DNA from: CAZJBS01 sp964544475
GTDB lineage: Bacteria; CLD3; SB21
DNA length: 64,000 bases
Direction of reading: 5' to 3'
Assembly (NCBI GenBank): GCA_964544475.1
Contig: CAZJBS010000007.1
Coordinates: forward strand, 104,500-168,499
The notes under the pieces are model-generated. The model had not been told where the DNA came from. It made no database searches and saw nothing but the letters and a program-made list of their open reading frames with translations. Both the position numbers and the translations under genes were made by a program. Positions 1-9,417 of this stretch are shown one piece after another (the first letter of the stretch is position 1; every line of letters begins with the position of its first letter).

Positions 1-867
1 GGCGTCATGAATCTTGAAAACGACACGCTGGGCGCCTACCACGAGGGTTATCTCGACATCCTCAACGCGCTCGCCGGTGAAGCCGCCATCGCCATTCGCA
101 ATGCCCGTCTCAATGAAGAAGCCGTGCGGACGGAGGAACTTGAGAAAGAGCTGGAAATCGCCGGCAAGATCCAACAGGCCATTCTCAACCAGAAGCTGCC
201 CCACGTGGAAATACTGGACATCGCCGCTCGCAGCATTCCATGTCGCGCCGTCGGCGGGGATTTTTATGATGTGCTCCGGCTCAACGACCACCAGATCGGC
301 GTGTGCATCGGCGATGTGTCCGGGAAGGGCATTCCCGGCGCCATCATGATGTCGGTCCTTTACACCGGCTATCGGGGCGTCGCCCGGGAATACACCACCA
401 CGTCCGAAGCCGTGTCCTACCTGAACAATTTGCTCTGTGAGAATACGGCCGTCGGTACGTTTGCCACCTTTTTCTATGCCATCGTTGATTTTGAGTCGCT
501 CATCGTTTATTATACCAACGCCGGACACAACGCGCCGATCCTGTTCAAACGTTCGGGCACCTTTGACTCGCTCAACAAAGGCGGCATCGTGCTGGGTTTC
601 ATCCAGGATCAGGACTACCGGCAAATCACGCAAATGGTGAACTACGGCGACATCCTGCTTTTTTACACCGACGGCGTGACGGAGGTATTCAATGAAGCGG
701 ACGAGATGTTCGGTGAAGAAAGACTGAAGGCCATCGTGACGCAGTACCAGGATGCGTCGGCCCGGGAAATCCAGGATCACATCATGGAAGCCGTCAGGGA
801 TTTTTCGCCGGAATCCGAACAACAGGACGATATGACGATGGTGGTGATCAAAGTTGAAAAGGAGTGA
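1..867 (+). CDS. GAF-linked PP2C/SpoIIE-RsbU serine phosphatase (5' end cut by window)
   Basis: The product is a PPM/PP2C-type serine phosphatase of the RsbU/SpoIIE family, which normally dephosphorylates an anti-sigma-factor antagonist in a partner-switching pathway. The frame is open to base 1, and the first residues (GVMNLEN, then AAIAIRNARL) read as the end of a GAF sensor domain, so the gene begins outside the window and the ATG at 7 is not the true start. A short charged helix (EELEKELEIAGKIQQAIL) links to the phosphatase domain. All the metal-site motifs are visible: GGDFYD, GDVSGKG, YTDGVTE and DDMTM. The stop overlaps the region of the MoxR gene start, suggesting cotranscription. The family assignment is firm; the signal and the partner are unknown. 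Confidence 0.9.
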   Translation, partial: GVMNLENDTLGAYHEGYLDILNALAGEAAIAIRNARLNEEAVRTEELEKELEIAGKIQQAILNQKLPHVEILDIAARSIPCRAVGGDFYDVLRLNDHQIGVCIGDVSGKGIPGAIMMSVLYTGYRGVAREYTTTSEAVSYLNNLLCENTAVGTFATFFYAIVDFESLIVYYTNAGHNAPILFKRSGTFDSLNKGGIVLGFIQDQDYRQITQMVNYGDILLFYTDGVTEVFNEADEMFGEERLKAIVTQYQDASAREIQDHIMEAVRDFSPESEQQDDMTMVVIKVEKE

Positions 868-875
868 ATGAACGG

Positions 876-1862
<987 letters not shown>

Positions 1863-1902
1863 TCGATAATCCAAGCCAACGGATTTCTACTTTTTCCGGC
1901 GT

Positions 1903-4047
1903 ATGACCATGAACGATTATTTCGGTCTGACATTAACCTTCCGCGGGCCGATCGCCCACCTGGTCTTTGATTTTCCGAACGAGCGTGTCAACAAACTTTC
2001 GACGCGGGTCATGATGTCGCTGGATCGGGCCATCGACGCGTTGTTTCAAAACGCCGCCAACGTGAAGGCCTGTCTCTTGTACAGCGCCAAAGAAGGCTCC
2101 TTTATCGTCGGCGCGGATATCGATGAAATCCGGGATATCAGCGACGCTGCCACGGGCGCCGCCGCCTCGGCCGCCGGCCAGGCGATTTTTGGAAAACTCG
2201 AAAAGCTGCCGTTCCCGGTCGTGGTCGTCATCAACGGCGCTTGCATGGGCGGAGGCACCGAAATGGCTCTGGCCTGCCACTACCGGCTGGCCACCGACCA
2301 TCCGAAAACACGCATCGCCCTGCCGGAAGTGATGCTGGGCATCATTCCTGGTTTCGGCGGCACCCAGCGCCTGCCCCGACTCATCGGACTTCAACGGGCC
2401 CTCCCGCTCATCCTGAGCGGCAAAGCTCTGGATCCCGTGCGCGCGTACAAGAACGCGATTGTCGATAAGGTCGTGCCCTGGACGTTTGCGATCCGCCATG
2501 CCGAGGCATTCGTCGAAGAGATACTGGCCGGCAAAGGCAGGACGTACATCGATCGGCGGCGTGTGAGAGGCGTGGCCAATCGGTTTCTGGAGACAGCCGG
2601 GCGGGGTTTGATTTTCAGAAAGGCGCGCCAGAGCGTCCTTCGTGAAACCAAAGGCCATTATCCCGCTCCGCTGCGGGCGCTTCAGGCCGTGCGTGAAGGA
2701 TTCGGACGTTCATTGGAGGATGGTCTCGCGATCGAGGCGCGTCACCTCGGGGACATGGTGGCTTCGCCGATTTCCAAAAACCTGATTCGCATTTTCCGTC
2801 GGACCGAGGCCATCAAAAAAAGCAATGGAACCGACGACCCGTCGGTCATGACGGCCGACATTCGTCATGCCGGCGTGGTCGGAGCCGGCGTCATGGGTGG
2901 CGGCATAGCCCAGCTGTTCGCGGCCCACGATCTGGAAGTACGACTCAAAGACATCAACCACGCCGCCATAGGCGTGGGCCTGGACGCCGCCGCGTCGGTG
3001 TTCAAACGGCAGGTCAAGCGCCGCCGCCTGACCACGCGGGCATTCCAGCGTCATATGGCCCGTATCACCGGCACACTGGATTATTCGGGATTCCGCCGGT
3101 GCGACGTCGTCATCGAAGCCGTCATCGAAAACATGGATGTCAAAAAAAATGTGATTCTTGAATTGGCGCCGCATCTGAAAGACACCGCCATTCTGGCTTC
3201 CAACACGTCGTCGCTGTCCATCACGGAAATGGCCACGGCCTTCCCACGGCCCGAACAATTCGTCGGGATGCATTTTTTCAATCCCGTGCATCGTATGCCG
3301 CTCGTCGAAATCGTGCGCGGAAAAAAAACCGACCGTCCGACGGTCGCGACCATTTATGAATTCTCCAAGCGACTCGGCAAAACGCCGATCGTCGTCCGGG
3401 ACGGCCCGGGATTTCTCGTCAACCGCCTCCTCATGCCCTATCTTAATGAGGCGGGGTTTCTGCTGGACGAGGGCGTGACGATCGATGAACTCGACAAGGC
3501 CATGACGGGATTTGGAATGCCCATGGGGCCGTGTATGCTGCTGGACGAAATCGGCATCGATGTCGCTTACAAGGTCGGCCGAATCTTCGAAGCTTCATTT
3601 GGCGCGAGAATCAAAGGGTCGGCGGCGGTGGAAAAATTGTACCAGGATCACCGCCTGGGTAAAAAAGGCCGATTGGGTTTTTACGACCATCGGAAGAACC
3701 GGCCCGTCGTGGACCAAAAAGTATACGACCTGATCGCCGCCACAGGCCGCCCCTCGTACACCCCGCAGGAATTGATAGAAAGAATGGTCTATCCCATGAT
3801 CAATGAAGCCGCGCTTTGCTTGTCTGAGGAACTCGTAACCGGTCCGGACGACATTGATATCGGCATGATCTTTGGAACGGGATTTCCTCCATTTCTTGGC
3901 GGGCCGTTGCGATATGCCGATCGGGAAGGCGCCGACCGGATCGTGCGCCGGCTCGGTGAACTCAGCGAACGTTTTGGATCACGATTCGAACCCTGTCCGT
4001 ATTTGAAGAATCTTCAGGAAAAGAAAACGACATTCCATCACTCATAA
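1903..4047 (+). CDS. fadJ: Fatty-acid oxidation fusion: enoyl-CoA hydratase / 3-hydroxyacyl-CoA dehydrogenase
   Basis: A 714-residue FadB/FadJ-type fusion for the second and third steps of beta-oxidation. The N-terminal crotonase part (about 1-190) carries CMGGGTE with Glu120 and LPEVMLG with Glu142, matching the two catalytic glutamates of hydratases. The dehydrogenase part begins near 322 with the NAD motif GAGVMG (327-332) and has the catalytic His in GMHFFNPV (His457). A C-terminal dehydrogenase domain follows. Two in-frame ATGs (1903, 1909) are possible and neither has a clear ribosome site. The thiolase partner (FadI/FadA) is not adjacent; an acyl-CoA dehydrogenase is encoded far off at 59776-61656. 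FadJ rather than FadB is a guess. Confidence 0.9.
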   Translation: MTMNDYFGLTLTFRGPIAHLVFDFPNERVNKLSTRVMMSLDRAIDALFQNAANVKACLLYSAKEGSFIVGADIDEIRDISDAATGAAASAAGQAIFGKLEKLPFPVVVVINGACMGGGTEMALACHYRLATDHPKTRIALPEVMLGIIPGFGGTQRLPRLIGLQRALPLILSGKALDPVRAYKNAIVDKVVPWTFAIRHAEAFVEEILAGKGRTYIDRRRVRGVANRFLETAGRGLIFRKARQSVLRETKGHYPAPLRALQAVREGFGRSLEDGLAIEARHLGDMVASPISKNLIRIFRRTEAIKKSNGTDDPSVMTADIRHAGVVGAGVMGGGIAQLFAAHDLEVRLKDINHAAIGVGLDAAASVFKRQVKRRRLTTRAFQRHMARITGTLDYSGFRRCDVVIEAVIENMDVKKNVILELAPHLKDTAILASNTSSLSITEMATAFPRPEQFVGMHFFNPVHRMPLVEIVRGKKTDRPTVATIYEFSKRLGKTPIVVRDGPGFLVNRLLMPYLNEAGFLLDEGVTIDELDKAMTGFGMPMGPCMLLDEIGIDVAYKVGRIFEASFGARIKGSAAVEKLYQDHRLGKKGRLGFYDHRKNRPVVDQKVYDLIAATGRPSYTPQELIERMVYPMINEAALCLSEELVTGPDDIDIGMIFGTGFPPFLGGPLRYADREGADRIVRRLGELSERFGSRFEPCPYLKNLQEKKTTFHHS

Positions 4048-4064
4048 CTTGAAAGGAATCGTGT

Positions 4065-4223
4065 ATGTTGGGAGACAAACTCGTAGCCGCCGGCGCCATC
4101 ACTCAGGCGCAATTGGATGAGGCCCTGAAGGAGCAGGCGGCCAGCGGCGGAAAGAAACTCGGCGAAATACTCGTCGCCAAAGGGATGTGCTCGCAGGCCG
4201 CCATCGACAAGGCCATGGGCTGA
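4065..4223 (+). CDS. 52-residue MshEN-like small protein
   Basis: A 52-codon frame starting MLGDKLVAAGAITQAQL and ending MCSQAAIDKAMG. The pattern LGDKLVxAGxITxxQLxEAL followed by KLGEILVxKGxxSxxxIxxAM is the two-half motif of the MshEN / type II secretion ATPase N-terminal domain, which in some proteins binds c-di-GMP. Here it stands alone, without the ATPase. GAAAGGAA (4051-4058) is a ribosome site 6-7 bases before ATG 4065. It begins 17 bases after the FadJ-like gene and is followed by a strong hairpin, so it is probably last in that transcript. The function is unknown; c-di-GMP binding would be inference only. Confidence 0.72.
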   Translation: MLGDKLVAAGAITQAQLDEALKEQAASGGKKLGEILVAKGMCSQAAIDKAMG

Positions 4224-4250
4224 AATCTTCGATTTGACCCCGGCTCCGGT

Positions 4251-4279
4251 CACACGCCGTTCCACGCGAACGGCGTGTG
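4251..4279. terminator. Perfect 11-bp hairpin between convergent genes
   Basis: CACACGCCGTT (4251-4261) and AACGGCGTGTG (4269-4279) pair perfectly around a 7-base loop between the converging genes at 4223 and 4317. There is no T-tract on either side, so it is not a textbook intrinsic terminator; it may act as a bidirectional 3' end or RNA-stabilising structure. Confidence 0.45.
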
Positions 4280-4316
4280 ACGATGTTGGGGCGGATGAAA
4301 CCCGCCTTCTCTCATT

Positions 4317-6986
4317 TCATTTGATCAACACGACGCACCGGGCCGCGCTTTCACCCGCCGCCTGCAATCTTATTATGTAAATACCCGACGCCAATCCGGA
4401 TGGCGTCCACTGGATGTCGTGCGCTCCGGCGGGCAGTGTCCCTTCGACCAGGGTATCCACATAACGGCCAAGTACATCATAGACCGTGAGCCGGGTAAAT
4501 GAAAACGACGGCAATTCAAAGCGGATCGTCGTGGATGGATTGAACGGATTGGGATAATTATGATACAGATTCAGACTCTTGCGCCGGGATTTGACGGTCG
4601 CCGGGTTGGAACTGATCGTCCCATCTTCGTACAACTGAATCAAACGATCGGGCGCCACCGATTCGTGCACCGAACGGAGGCCGGACGGCCAATCCACGAT
4701 CACACTATCGATGACCGTGGCGTCGCCAAGACCAAAATGCGCCCACAGATTCTGACCGCAATATCCGCTCTGACCTTCAATCACACGCTGCTGCCAGACG
4801 CTCTGCCCGTTGATCGTGGCCTTCACACGAATCCTGGCGCCGATACCCGTGCGGTTTGACTGTACGCCGACGACGCGGATTTCCAGCCAGTGATTTCCAT
4901 TCGCGTTTTCATTATTGAATAACGCGTTATTCTCATTTTCGGACCATGTTTTGGCGAGGAACAAATCCAGGTCGCCGTCCCGATCATAATCCCCCCACGC
5001 GATCCCAAACGCATAACCCGTTTCGGTGGCGGGCAGTCCTTTGCCCACGCGTTCGAAAGCGACCGTACCGCTTTCCATCCGGAGATTCTTGTACAGGAAA
5101 TTGACCACCGGCGTGCCGGCGTACGCATTGACAACATACAGGTCGAGGTCGCCGTCATTGTCCATGTCGCCCCACCCGCTGCCAAAGGAAACGCCGCCGT
5201 CGGCCACGATGGCCCCCGTCGCCACCTCGGTGAACGTGTGATCGTTATTCTGGAGGTACAGCCGGTTGTTGTTGGGTGCATTGGCCACAAACACATCCTG
5301 GTCGCCGTCGTTGTCCACGTCACCCCAACTGGCCCCCATCGAACTCAATCCGTCGCTTACGAGAGGATCGCCCGTCACGCGCGCAAACGTGTCCGTCGCC
5401 GTTTCCACGAGCATATTCCGGTACAACGCGTTGTTCTGCCCTTCTTCGTTGGTCACGAAAAGATCGATGTCCCCGTCCTGATCGAAGTCCATCCATGTGG
5501 CGCCGCGGCTGAAGGTCACATCGGTTACCGGGATGCCGGTCGTGATGCGTGTGAACGTCTTGTCACCGTTGTTCTTGTAAAGAAAATTGGCATAGGCGAT
5601 GCCCGCGTTACCGCTGTTGGTCACATAAAGATCGAGATCGCCGTCGTTGTCATAGTCGCCCCAGACGCACGTTTCCGACAGACCGCCGTTGGATACCGGC
5701 GGGCCGGTCGTGATCTTGGTGAAAGTGAAATTTGGGAAACCGTTGTTTTCGTACAGCATGTTATTCTCGCCATACCAGTTGACCACAAACAAATCGAGAT
5801 CGCCGTCATTGTCATAATCTCCGAAACTCGCCCCATCGGAACGCCCGTTGTCGAGCACGACCGGATCGGACGTGATTTTTGCAAACGTGTAATTGCTGTC
5901 CGGCCCGTTATTGCGATAGAGAAAATCCCTGCGGCCGATGGCGCCGTTGCTGTTGGATACGAAGAGATCCGGAAAACCGTCGTTGTTATAGTCCACCCAA
6001 TTGACACTGCGCGACGCGCCGCCGTCGTTGACGATGGGACCGGAGGTGACTTTCGAAAAGGCCGTAAATCCCGCCTCGGTTTTGGCGGCCTTTCCTCCAA
6101 ATCCCACGACGATGGCCTCGCCAGCCGCCAGATGAACGACGTGTGTGATAAAGTCCGTTGAAAATGAGGATTGGCTGAACCATGTCGTGCCGCCATCGGT
6201 CGTTCGCAACAACGTACCCGACTGACCGACGATGACGCCGTCGCCCGAATCCGAGAAATCGATGGCCAAAAGATGCGTCGAAACGCCGGAAACGACGGAT
6301 TGCCAGGAATCGCCGCCATCGGTGGTCCGTATCAGCGTTCCATTCAACCCCACCGCAAAACCCGTTTCCTCGGATGAAAATGCAAGGCCTTCGAGATTCT
6401 GAACCGTCGGCGTCGGCACAACAAACCATTCTCGGCCCGCATTCGTACTGCGGATCATTTTGCCGGAATAGCCTGCCGCCATGATGTCCGATGCCGACCG
6501 GTATTGGACGCAGGTCAGGCTGTCGCTCCCATTCGAAAAAGATGGAAACCACGACAATCCTCCATTCGTGGTCTTCAAGACAAGACCATGCCCAGCGACA
6601 TAGCCGCTGTCGGGGTTTTGAAATCGGATGGATTCAAGTATGACGGTCGTACCGGACGGCGAAGGCGTCCAATTCAATCCGCCGTCCGTGGTTTTCAGTA
6701 TCACACCGTTGGCGCCCGCCGCAAACCCGGATTGTTCATTGACAAAATCCACTGAAATGAGTTCCTCGGAAGTGCCCGTATTCACCGCATACCATGTGGA
6801 GCCGCCATCGGTGGTTTTTATCAGCGTGCCCGAACTCCCGCAAGCCCAGCCCGCCTGGGAACTCGCAAACGTGACGCTGAAAAGATTGGCGGTGGTACCG
6901 GTGGCGACCGTATACCAGCCTCCTTGCGACCACAGGGCATTCGGCCAAAACAACAATAATAAGATGATTGCCATCCAACGTGACAT
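4317..6986 (-). CDS. Secreted mosaic protein: YCF48/BNR repeats, FG-GAP repeats, ASPIC/UnbV, sorting domain
   Basis: An 889-residue exported protein. It starts MSRWMAIILLLLFWPNALWS, a clear signal peptide. The start at 6986 is set by CCAAGGAG five bases upstream; the open frame extends further 5' but without signal-peptide character. Residues about 25-330 are YCF48/BNR-like propeller repeats (TTDGGxSW units). About 330-690 are FG-GAP/VCBS repeats (DYDNDGDLDLFV units) with Asp-rich Ca2+-type loops. An ASPIC/UnbV domain follows (IGARIRV...HFGLGDA...VDWPSG). The protein ends with a FlgD-like sorting domain containing NYPNPFNPSTTIRFELP and the tail VVLIK. It probably sits at the cell surface; the substrate is unknown. 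It is monocistronic and diverges from the gene at 7286. Confidence 0.88.
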   Translation of the reverse strand: MSRWMAIILLLLFWPNALWSQGGWYTVATGTTANLFSVTFASSQAGWACGSSGTLIKTTDGGSTWYAVNTGTSEELISVDFVNEQSGFAAGANGVILKTTDGGLNWTPSPSGTTVILESIRFQNPDSGYVAGHGLVLKTTNGGLSWFPSFSNGSDSLTCVQYRSASDIMAAGYSGKMIRSTNAGREWFVVPTPTVQNLEGLAFSSEETGFAVGLNGTLIRTTDGGDSWQSVVSGVSTHLLAIDFSDSGDGVIVGQSGTLLRTTDGGTTWFSQSSFSTDFITHVVHLAAGEAIVVGFGGKAAKTEAGFTAFSKVTSGPIVNDGGASRSVNWVDYNNDGFPDLFVSNSNGAIGRRDFLYRNNGPDSNYTFAKITSDPVVLDNGRSDGASFGDYDNDGDLDLFVVNWYGENNMLYENNGFPNFTFTKITTGPPVSNGGLSETCVWGDYDNDGDLDLYVTNSGNAGIAYANFLYKNNGDKTFTRITTGIPVTDVTFSRGATWMDFDQDGDIDLFVTNEEGQNNALYRNMLVETATDTFARVTGDPLVSDGLSSMGASWGDVDNDGDQDVFVANAPNNNRLYLQNNDHTFTEVATGAIVADGGVSFGSGWGDMDNDGDLDLYVVNAYAGTPVVNFLYKNLRMESGTVAFERVGKGLPATETGYAFGIAWGDYDRDGDLDLFLAKTWSENENNALFNNENANGNHWLEIRVVGVQSNRTGIGARIRVKATINGQSVWQQRVIEGQSGYCGQNLWAHFGLGDATVIDSVIVDWPSGLRSVHESVAPDRLIQLYEDGTISSNPATVKSRRKSLNLYHNYPNPFNPSTTIRFELPSFSFTRLTVYDVLGRYVDTLVEGTLPAGAHDIQWTPSGLASGIYIIRLQAAGESAARCVVLIK

Positions 6987-7152
6987 AGATACTCCTTGGT
7001 TTTGTTTGCCCAAGTTACGAAATCTTGTGGGGTTTTGTTGATCCCTTTGCGACCAATTCACCGCATACCGCGACGAAAGGGCTCCAGGTTGCGACGAAAT
7101 GTGACGAATGCCGACAGACGTGACGCATTTTTGACTCAAAGGATTGCGCGAT

Positions 7153-7177
7153 ACCGTCAATCGACGGTTTTTCCGTC
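7153..7177 (+). promoter_or_regulatory. Two mutually exclusive hairpins in divergent intergenic region
   Basis: In the 299-base gap between the divergent genes at 6986 and 7286, ACCGTC (7153-7158) pairs with GACGGT (7163-7168) and is followed by TTTTT, an intrinsic-terminator shape. The GACGG half can instead pair with CCGTC (7173-7177). This is the layout of an attenuator, or of the end of an unrecognised short RNA. No reading frame or ligand-binding fold was seen. Confidence 0.3.
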
Positions 7178-7285
7178 AAAATGTGGAGGTAGAAAACATT
7201 GTTTATTTTGATTTAAGCATGTGGCACGCGAATTGATCATGGTAGTCCCCGACAGCGTTGACAATTACCCTAACAGGAGGTATTT

Positions 7286-8254
7286 ATGCTAGTCGGAAGA
7301 ATCAAACTAAGTCTCATCATGCTGCTTGTGCTCGGCATGATGGTTTTCGGAACCGGTTGTTCCGAAAGTGACGAGAATCTGACCCCGGACGAAGTCTCCA
7401 TGGAGTCGGAGATTGAAGAAGCATGGGAAACCCTCAACCTGGATCTGATGGATGAGGATTCGGAGAATTCCGTGGACGGTCTTTCCAAGGCCATCGGCAC
7501 GGAAAGCGCCGATGCGCCGATCGAACCGCTGGCGTATTGGCGACGGGTGCGTGTCGTGCGTGAAAGCCGGGCCATTCAGATTTCGGATGACGGCTTGTCG
7601 GCGGTGGCGACCCTTCGTTTCAGATTGGCCGGCAAATTTGTGGTCGTGGTCCGCGACTCCGCCCAGCACCGGCGTGAAGCGATCCTGAAGGATCTGACGC
7701 ACCGGATGGAACGCAAGGTCCGATTCCTGCGCAACGAGGATACGACCAGCACGCGTCGCTGGATTCTCGACGGGTTCACACCGGCGTACGGTATTTCCGA
7801 GGATGGCACGTTGTCTCTCACCGGAAATGTGACGGTCTCGATCATGGATTCGGCGTCCGGAGAGACCAGCACCTACTCTTTCACGAATCCTCTGGAGTAT
7901 TTCTTCCAGATCGGCGCGCTGCCGGCGACCCACCCGGGCGATCTCGTTCGTATCGAAGTGGCCATCGCCAACAGCCAGGCCGATGACGAACCACTTGGCA
8001 AAGCCCATCGTGCCCGCCACCCGGGTCGTCCGATGAGCCGGCTGATGCAGGGTTTCAATGACGACGGTTTGAATGGTGATGCGGTGGCGGATGACGGCAT
8101 CTACACCAGCCAGTGGAAGGTCATCAACAATGGTGTGTTTGGAATTCATCTGGGAGTGGCCGATTTCATCGCGACCAGCACGGCCTATGACGACGTCGCG
8201 CCGTACAATTCCCTCGTGGTCAGTTTCCCGTTCCACAAGAACGTGCATGAATAA
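7286..8254 (+). CDS. Predicted lipoprotein of unknown function
   Basis: A 322-residue protein not recognised from a named family. It starts MLVGRIKLSLIMLLVLGMMV and has the lipobox FGTGC, so it should be lipid-anchored. An acidic linker follows (about 25-65), then a mostly beta-rich region. The C-terminal third contains GFNDDGLNGDAVADDGIYTS, a pattern seen in choice-of-anchor or Ig-like modules with Asp-rich loops. The start is secure: AGGAGG at 7275-7280 lies five bases before ATG 7286. A strong terminator follows at 8287-8319, so the gene is probably monocistronic. Confidence 0.82.
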   Translation: MLVGRIKLSLIMLLVLGMMVFGTGCSESDENLTPDEVSMESEIEEAWETLNLDLMDEDSENSVDGLSKAIGTESADAPIEPLAYWRRVRVVRESRAIQISDDGLSAVATLRFRLAGKFVVVVRDSAQHRREAILKDLTHRMERKVRFLRNEDTTSTRRWILDGFTPAYGISEDGTLSLTGNVTVSIMDSASGETSTYSFTNPLEYFFQIGALPATHPGDLVRIEVAIANSQADDEPLGKAHRARHPGRPMSRLMQGFNDDGLNGDAVADDGIYTSQWKVINNGVFGIHLGVADFIATSTAYDDVAPYNSLVVSFPFHKNVHE

Positions 8255-8286
8255 CGGCTGAACTCATATTCCCTCTGCTCCCTGCG

Positions 8287-8319
8287 AAGCCCGGCCCCAA
8301 AAGGCCGGGTTTTGCTTTT
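8287..8319 (+). terminator. Intrinsic terminator after lipoprotein gene
   Basis: CCCGGCC (8290-8296) pairs with GGCCGGG (8303-8309) around CCAAAA, with flanking A/T pairs and a T-rich tail TTTTGCTTTT at 8310-8319. It closes the transcript of the 7286-8254 gene. Confidence 0.88.
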
Positions 8320-8344
8320 CATGAATAACTGCGATGGTTTTCTG

Positions 8345-8372
8345 TTGTTTCCAACCGCGGACGTTCTATATT
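8345..8372 (+). promoter_or_regulatory. Candidate promoter for dienelactone-hydrolase lipoprotein
   Basis: TTGTTT at 8345-8350, a 16-base spacer and TATATT at 8367-8372. It lies between a terminator and the start at 8405, which would give a leader of about 25 bases. Confidence 0.45.
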
Positions 8373-8404
8373 CTGCCCAAAATCAATCCACGGGAGAAAT
8401 GATT

Positions 8405-9229
8405 ATGAAAACCATTTTTGCACTCTGTGCTATGGTCTGCCTGACGGTGGCGTGTGGCAAATCCGACAAGCCCAATGCCGCCACCAAAGACGGACTGAAG
8501 AATATCGTGGGCGAAGAAGTATCCTACGCCGCTGACAGTGTCACGATGAAAGGTTATCTCGCCTATGACGCCAACCAGAAGGGCAAACGTCCCGCCGTGC
8601 TCGTCGTGCACGAGTGGTGGGGCCACAACGATTACGCCCGCCGGCGTGCGACCATGCTGGCCGAAATGGGCTACATCGCCCTGGCGGTTGACATGTACGG
8701 CGACGGCAAGACCGCGGACCATCCGAACGACGCCGGCAAATTCGCGACGGCCGTGATGAAAAATGCCGCCGGCGCCAAACTGCGCTTCCTGAAAGCCATG
8801 GAGACGCTTCTCGCCAATCCGAACGCCGACGCGGCCAACGTCGCCGCCATCGGTTATTGTTTCGGCGGAGCCACCGTACTCAATATGGCGCGCCAGGGCG
8901 TCGACCTGAAAGCGGTCGTCAGCTTCCACGGCAGTCTTGCCACGGCCACGCCGGCTACCAGGGGCTCGGTCAAGGGACGACTCCTCGTGTGCAACGGCGC
9001 CGCCGACACCTTCGTCTCCGAACAGGATATCGCCAACTTCAAGAAAGAGATGGATGGCGCCGGCGCGACCTACACCTTCAAAGCCTACGCGGATGCCGTG
9101 CACGGATTCACCAATCCCGCGGCGGATTCGCTCGGCAAGAAATTCGGCATGGCCCTCGCCTTCAATGCCAAAGCCGATGAAGAGTCCTGGAATGACATGA
9201 AGGCCTTGTTTGGAGAAGTTTTCAAATAA
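8405..9229 (+). CDS. Dienelactone hydrolase family lipoprotein
   Basis: A 274-residue alpha/beta hydrolase of the dienelactone hydrolase family. The N-terminus MKTIFALCAMVCLTVACGKS is a lipoprotein signal (lipobox TVAC), so the enzyme is probably anchored in the cell envelope. The triad is visible: Cys152 in GYCFGG, Asp201 in AADTF and His233 in VHGFTNP; HEWWG at 69-73 is also typical. ATG 8405 is preferred over 8399 because GGGAGA (8392-8397) is then correctly spaced. The family hydrolyses lactones and related esters; the substrate here is unknown. It is flanked by terminators, so it is a single-gene unit. Confidence 0.9.
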   Translation: MKTIFALCAMVCLTVACGKSDKPNAATKDGLKNIVGEEVSYAADSVTMKGYLAYDANQKGKRPAVLVVHEWWGHNDYARRRATMLAEMGYIALAVDMYGDGKTADHPNDAGKFATAVMKNAAGAKLRFLKAMETLLANPNADAANVAAIGYCFGGATVLNMARQGVDLKAVVSFHGSLATATPATRGSVKGRLLVCNGAADTFVSEQDIANFKKEMDGAGATYTFKAYADAVHGFTNPAADSLGKKFGMALAFNAKADEESWNDMKALFGEVFK

Positions 9230-9249
9230 CGATTCGAATTTTTGGAAGG

Positions 9250-9280
9250 AAGCCGATCCTTCATGGGGTCGGCTTTTTTT
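9250..9280 (+). terminator. Intrinsic terminator after dienelactone-hydrolase gene
   Basis: AAGCCGATCC (9250-9259) pairs with GGGTCGGCTT (9266-9275; one G-T wobble) around a 6-base loop, running into TTTTTTT at 9274-9280. Confidence 0.9.
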
Positions 9281-9351
9281 GTTGGCAATTCTCAATGGGC
9301 TTCCCGGTACGCGACAAAACCCCGCTTGGCAATTCCGGAAAGAGCAATATC

Positions 9352-9380
9352 TTGCACCTGAGCGTCCCAAACTCTATATT
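9352..9380 (+). promoter_or_regulatory. Candidate promoter for acylating aldehyde dehydrogenase
   Basis: TTGCAC at 9352-9357 and TATATT at 9375-9380 with a 17-base spacer, directly downstream of a terminator and about 37 bases before ATG 9418. Confidence 0.5.
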
Positions 9381-9417
9381 AATCACCGGAAACTCATAAC
9401 CGAACGTACGCCACCCT

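Noticed and set aside
5100..5900. Tandem DNA repeats resembling an array
   Set aside because: They are coding FG-GAP repeats with variable spacing and diverged sequence, not CRISPR or satellite DNA.
5238..6161. A 307-codon plus-strand frame with repeated HEH and VVVIV patterns
   Set aside because: It mirrors the FG-GAP repeats of the minus-strand gene; the repeats are explained by that protein.
7222..7237. A sigma54-like box TGGCAC-N5-TTGAT before the 7286 gene
   Set aside because: The essential GC of the -12 element is missing (GA instead), and there is no activator gene nearby.
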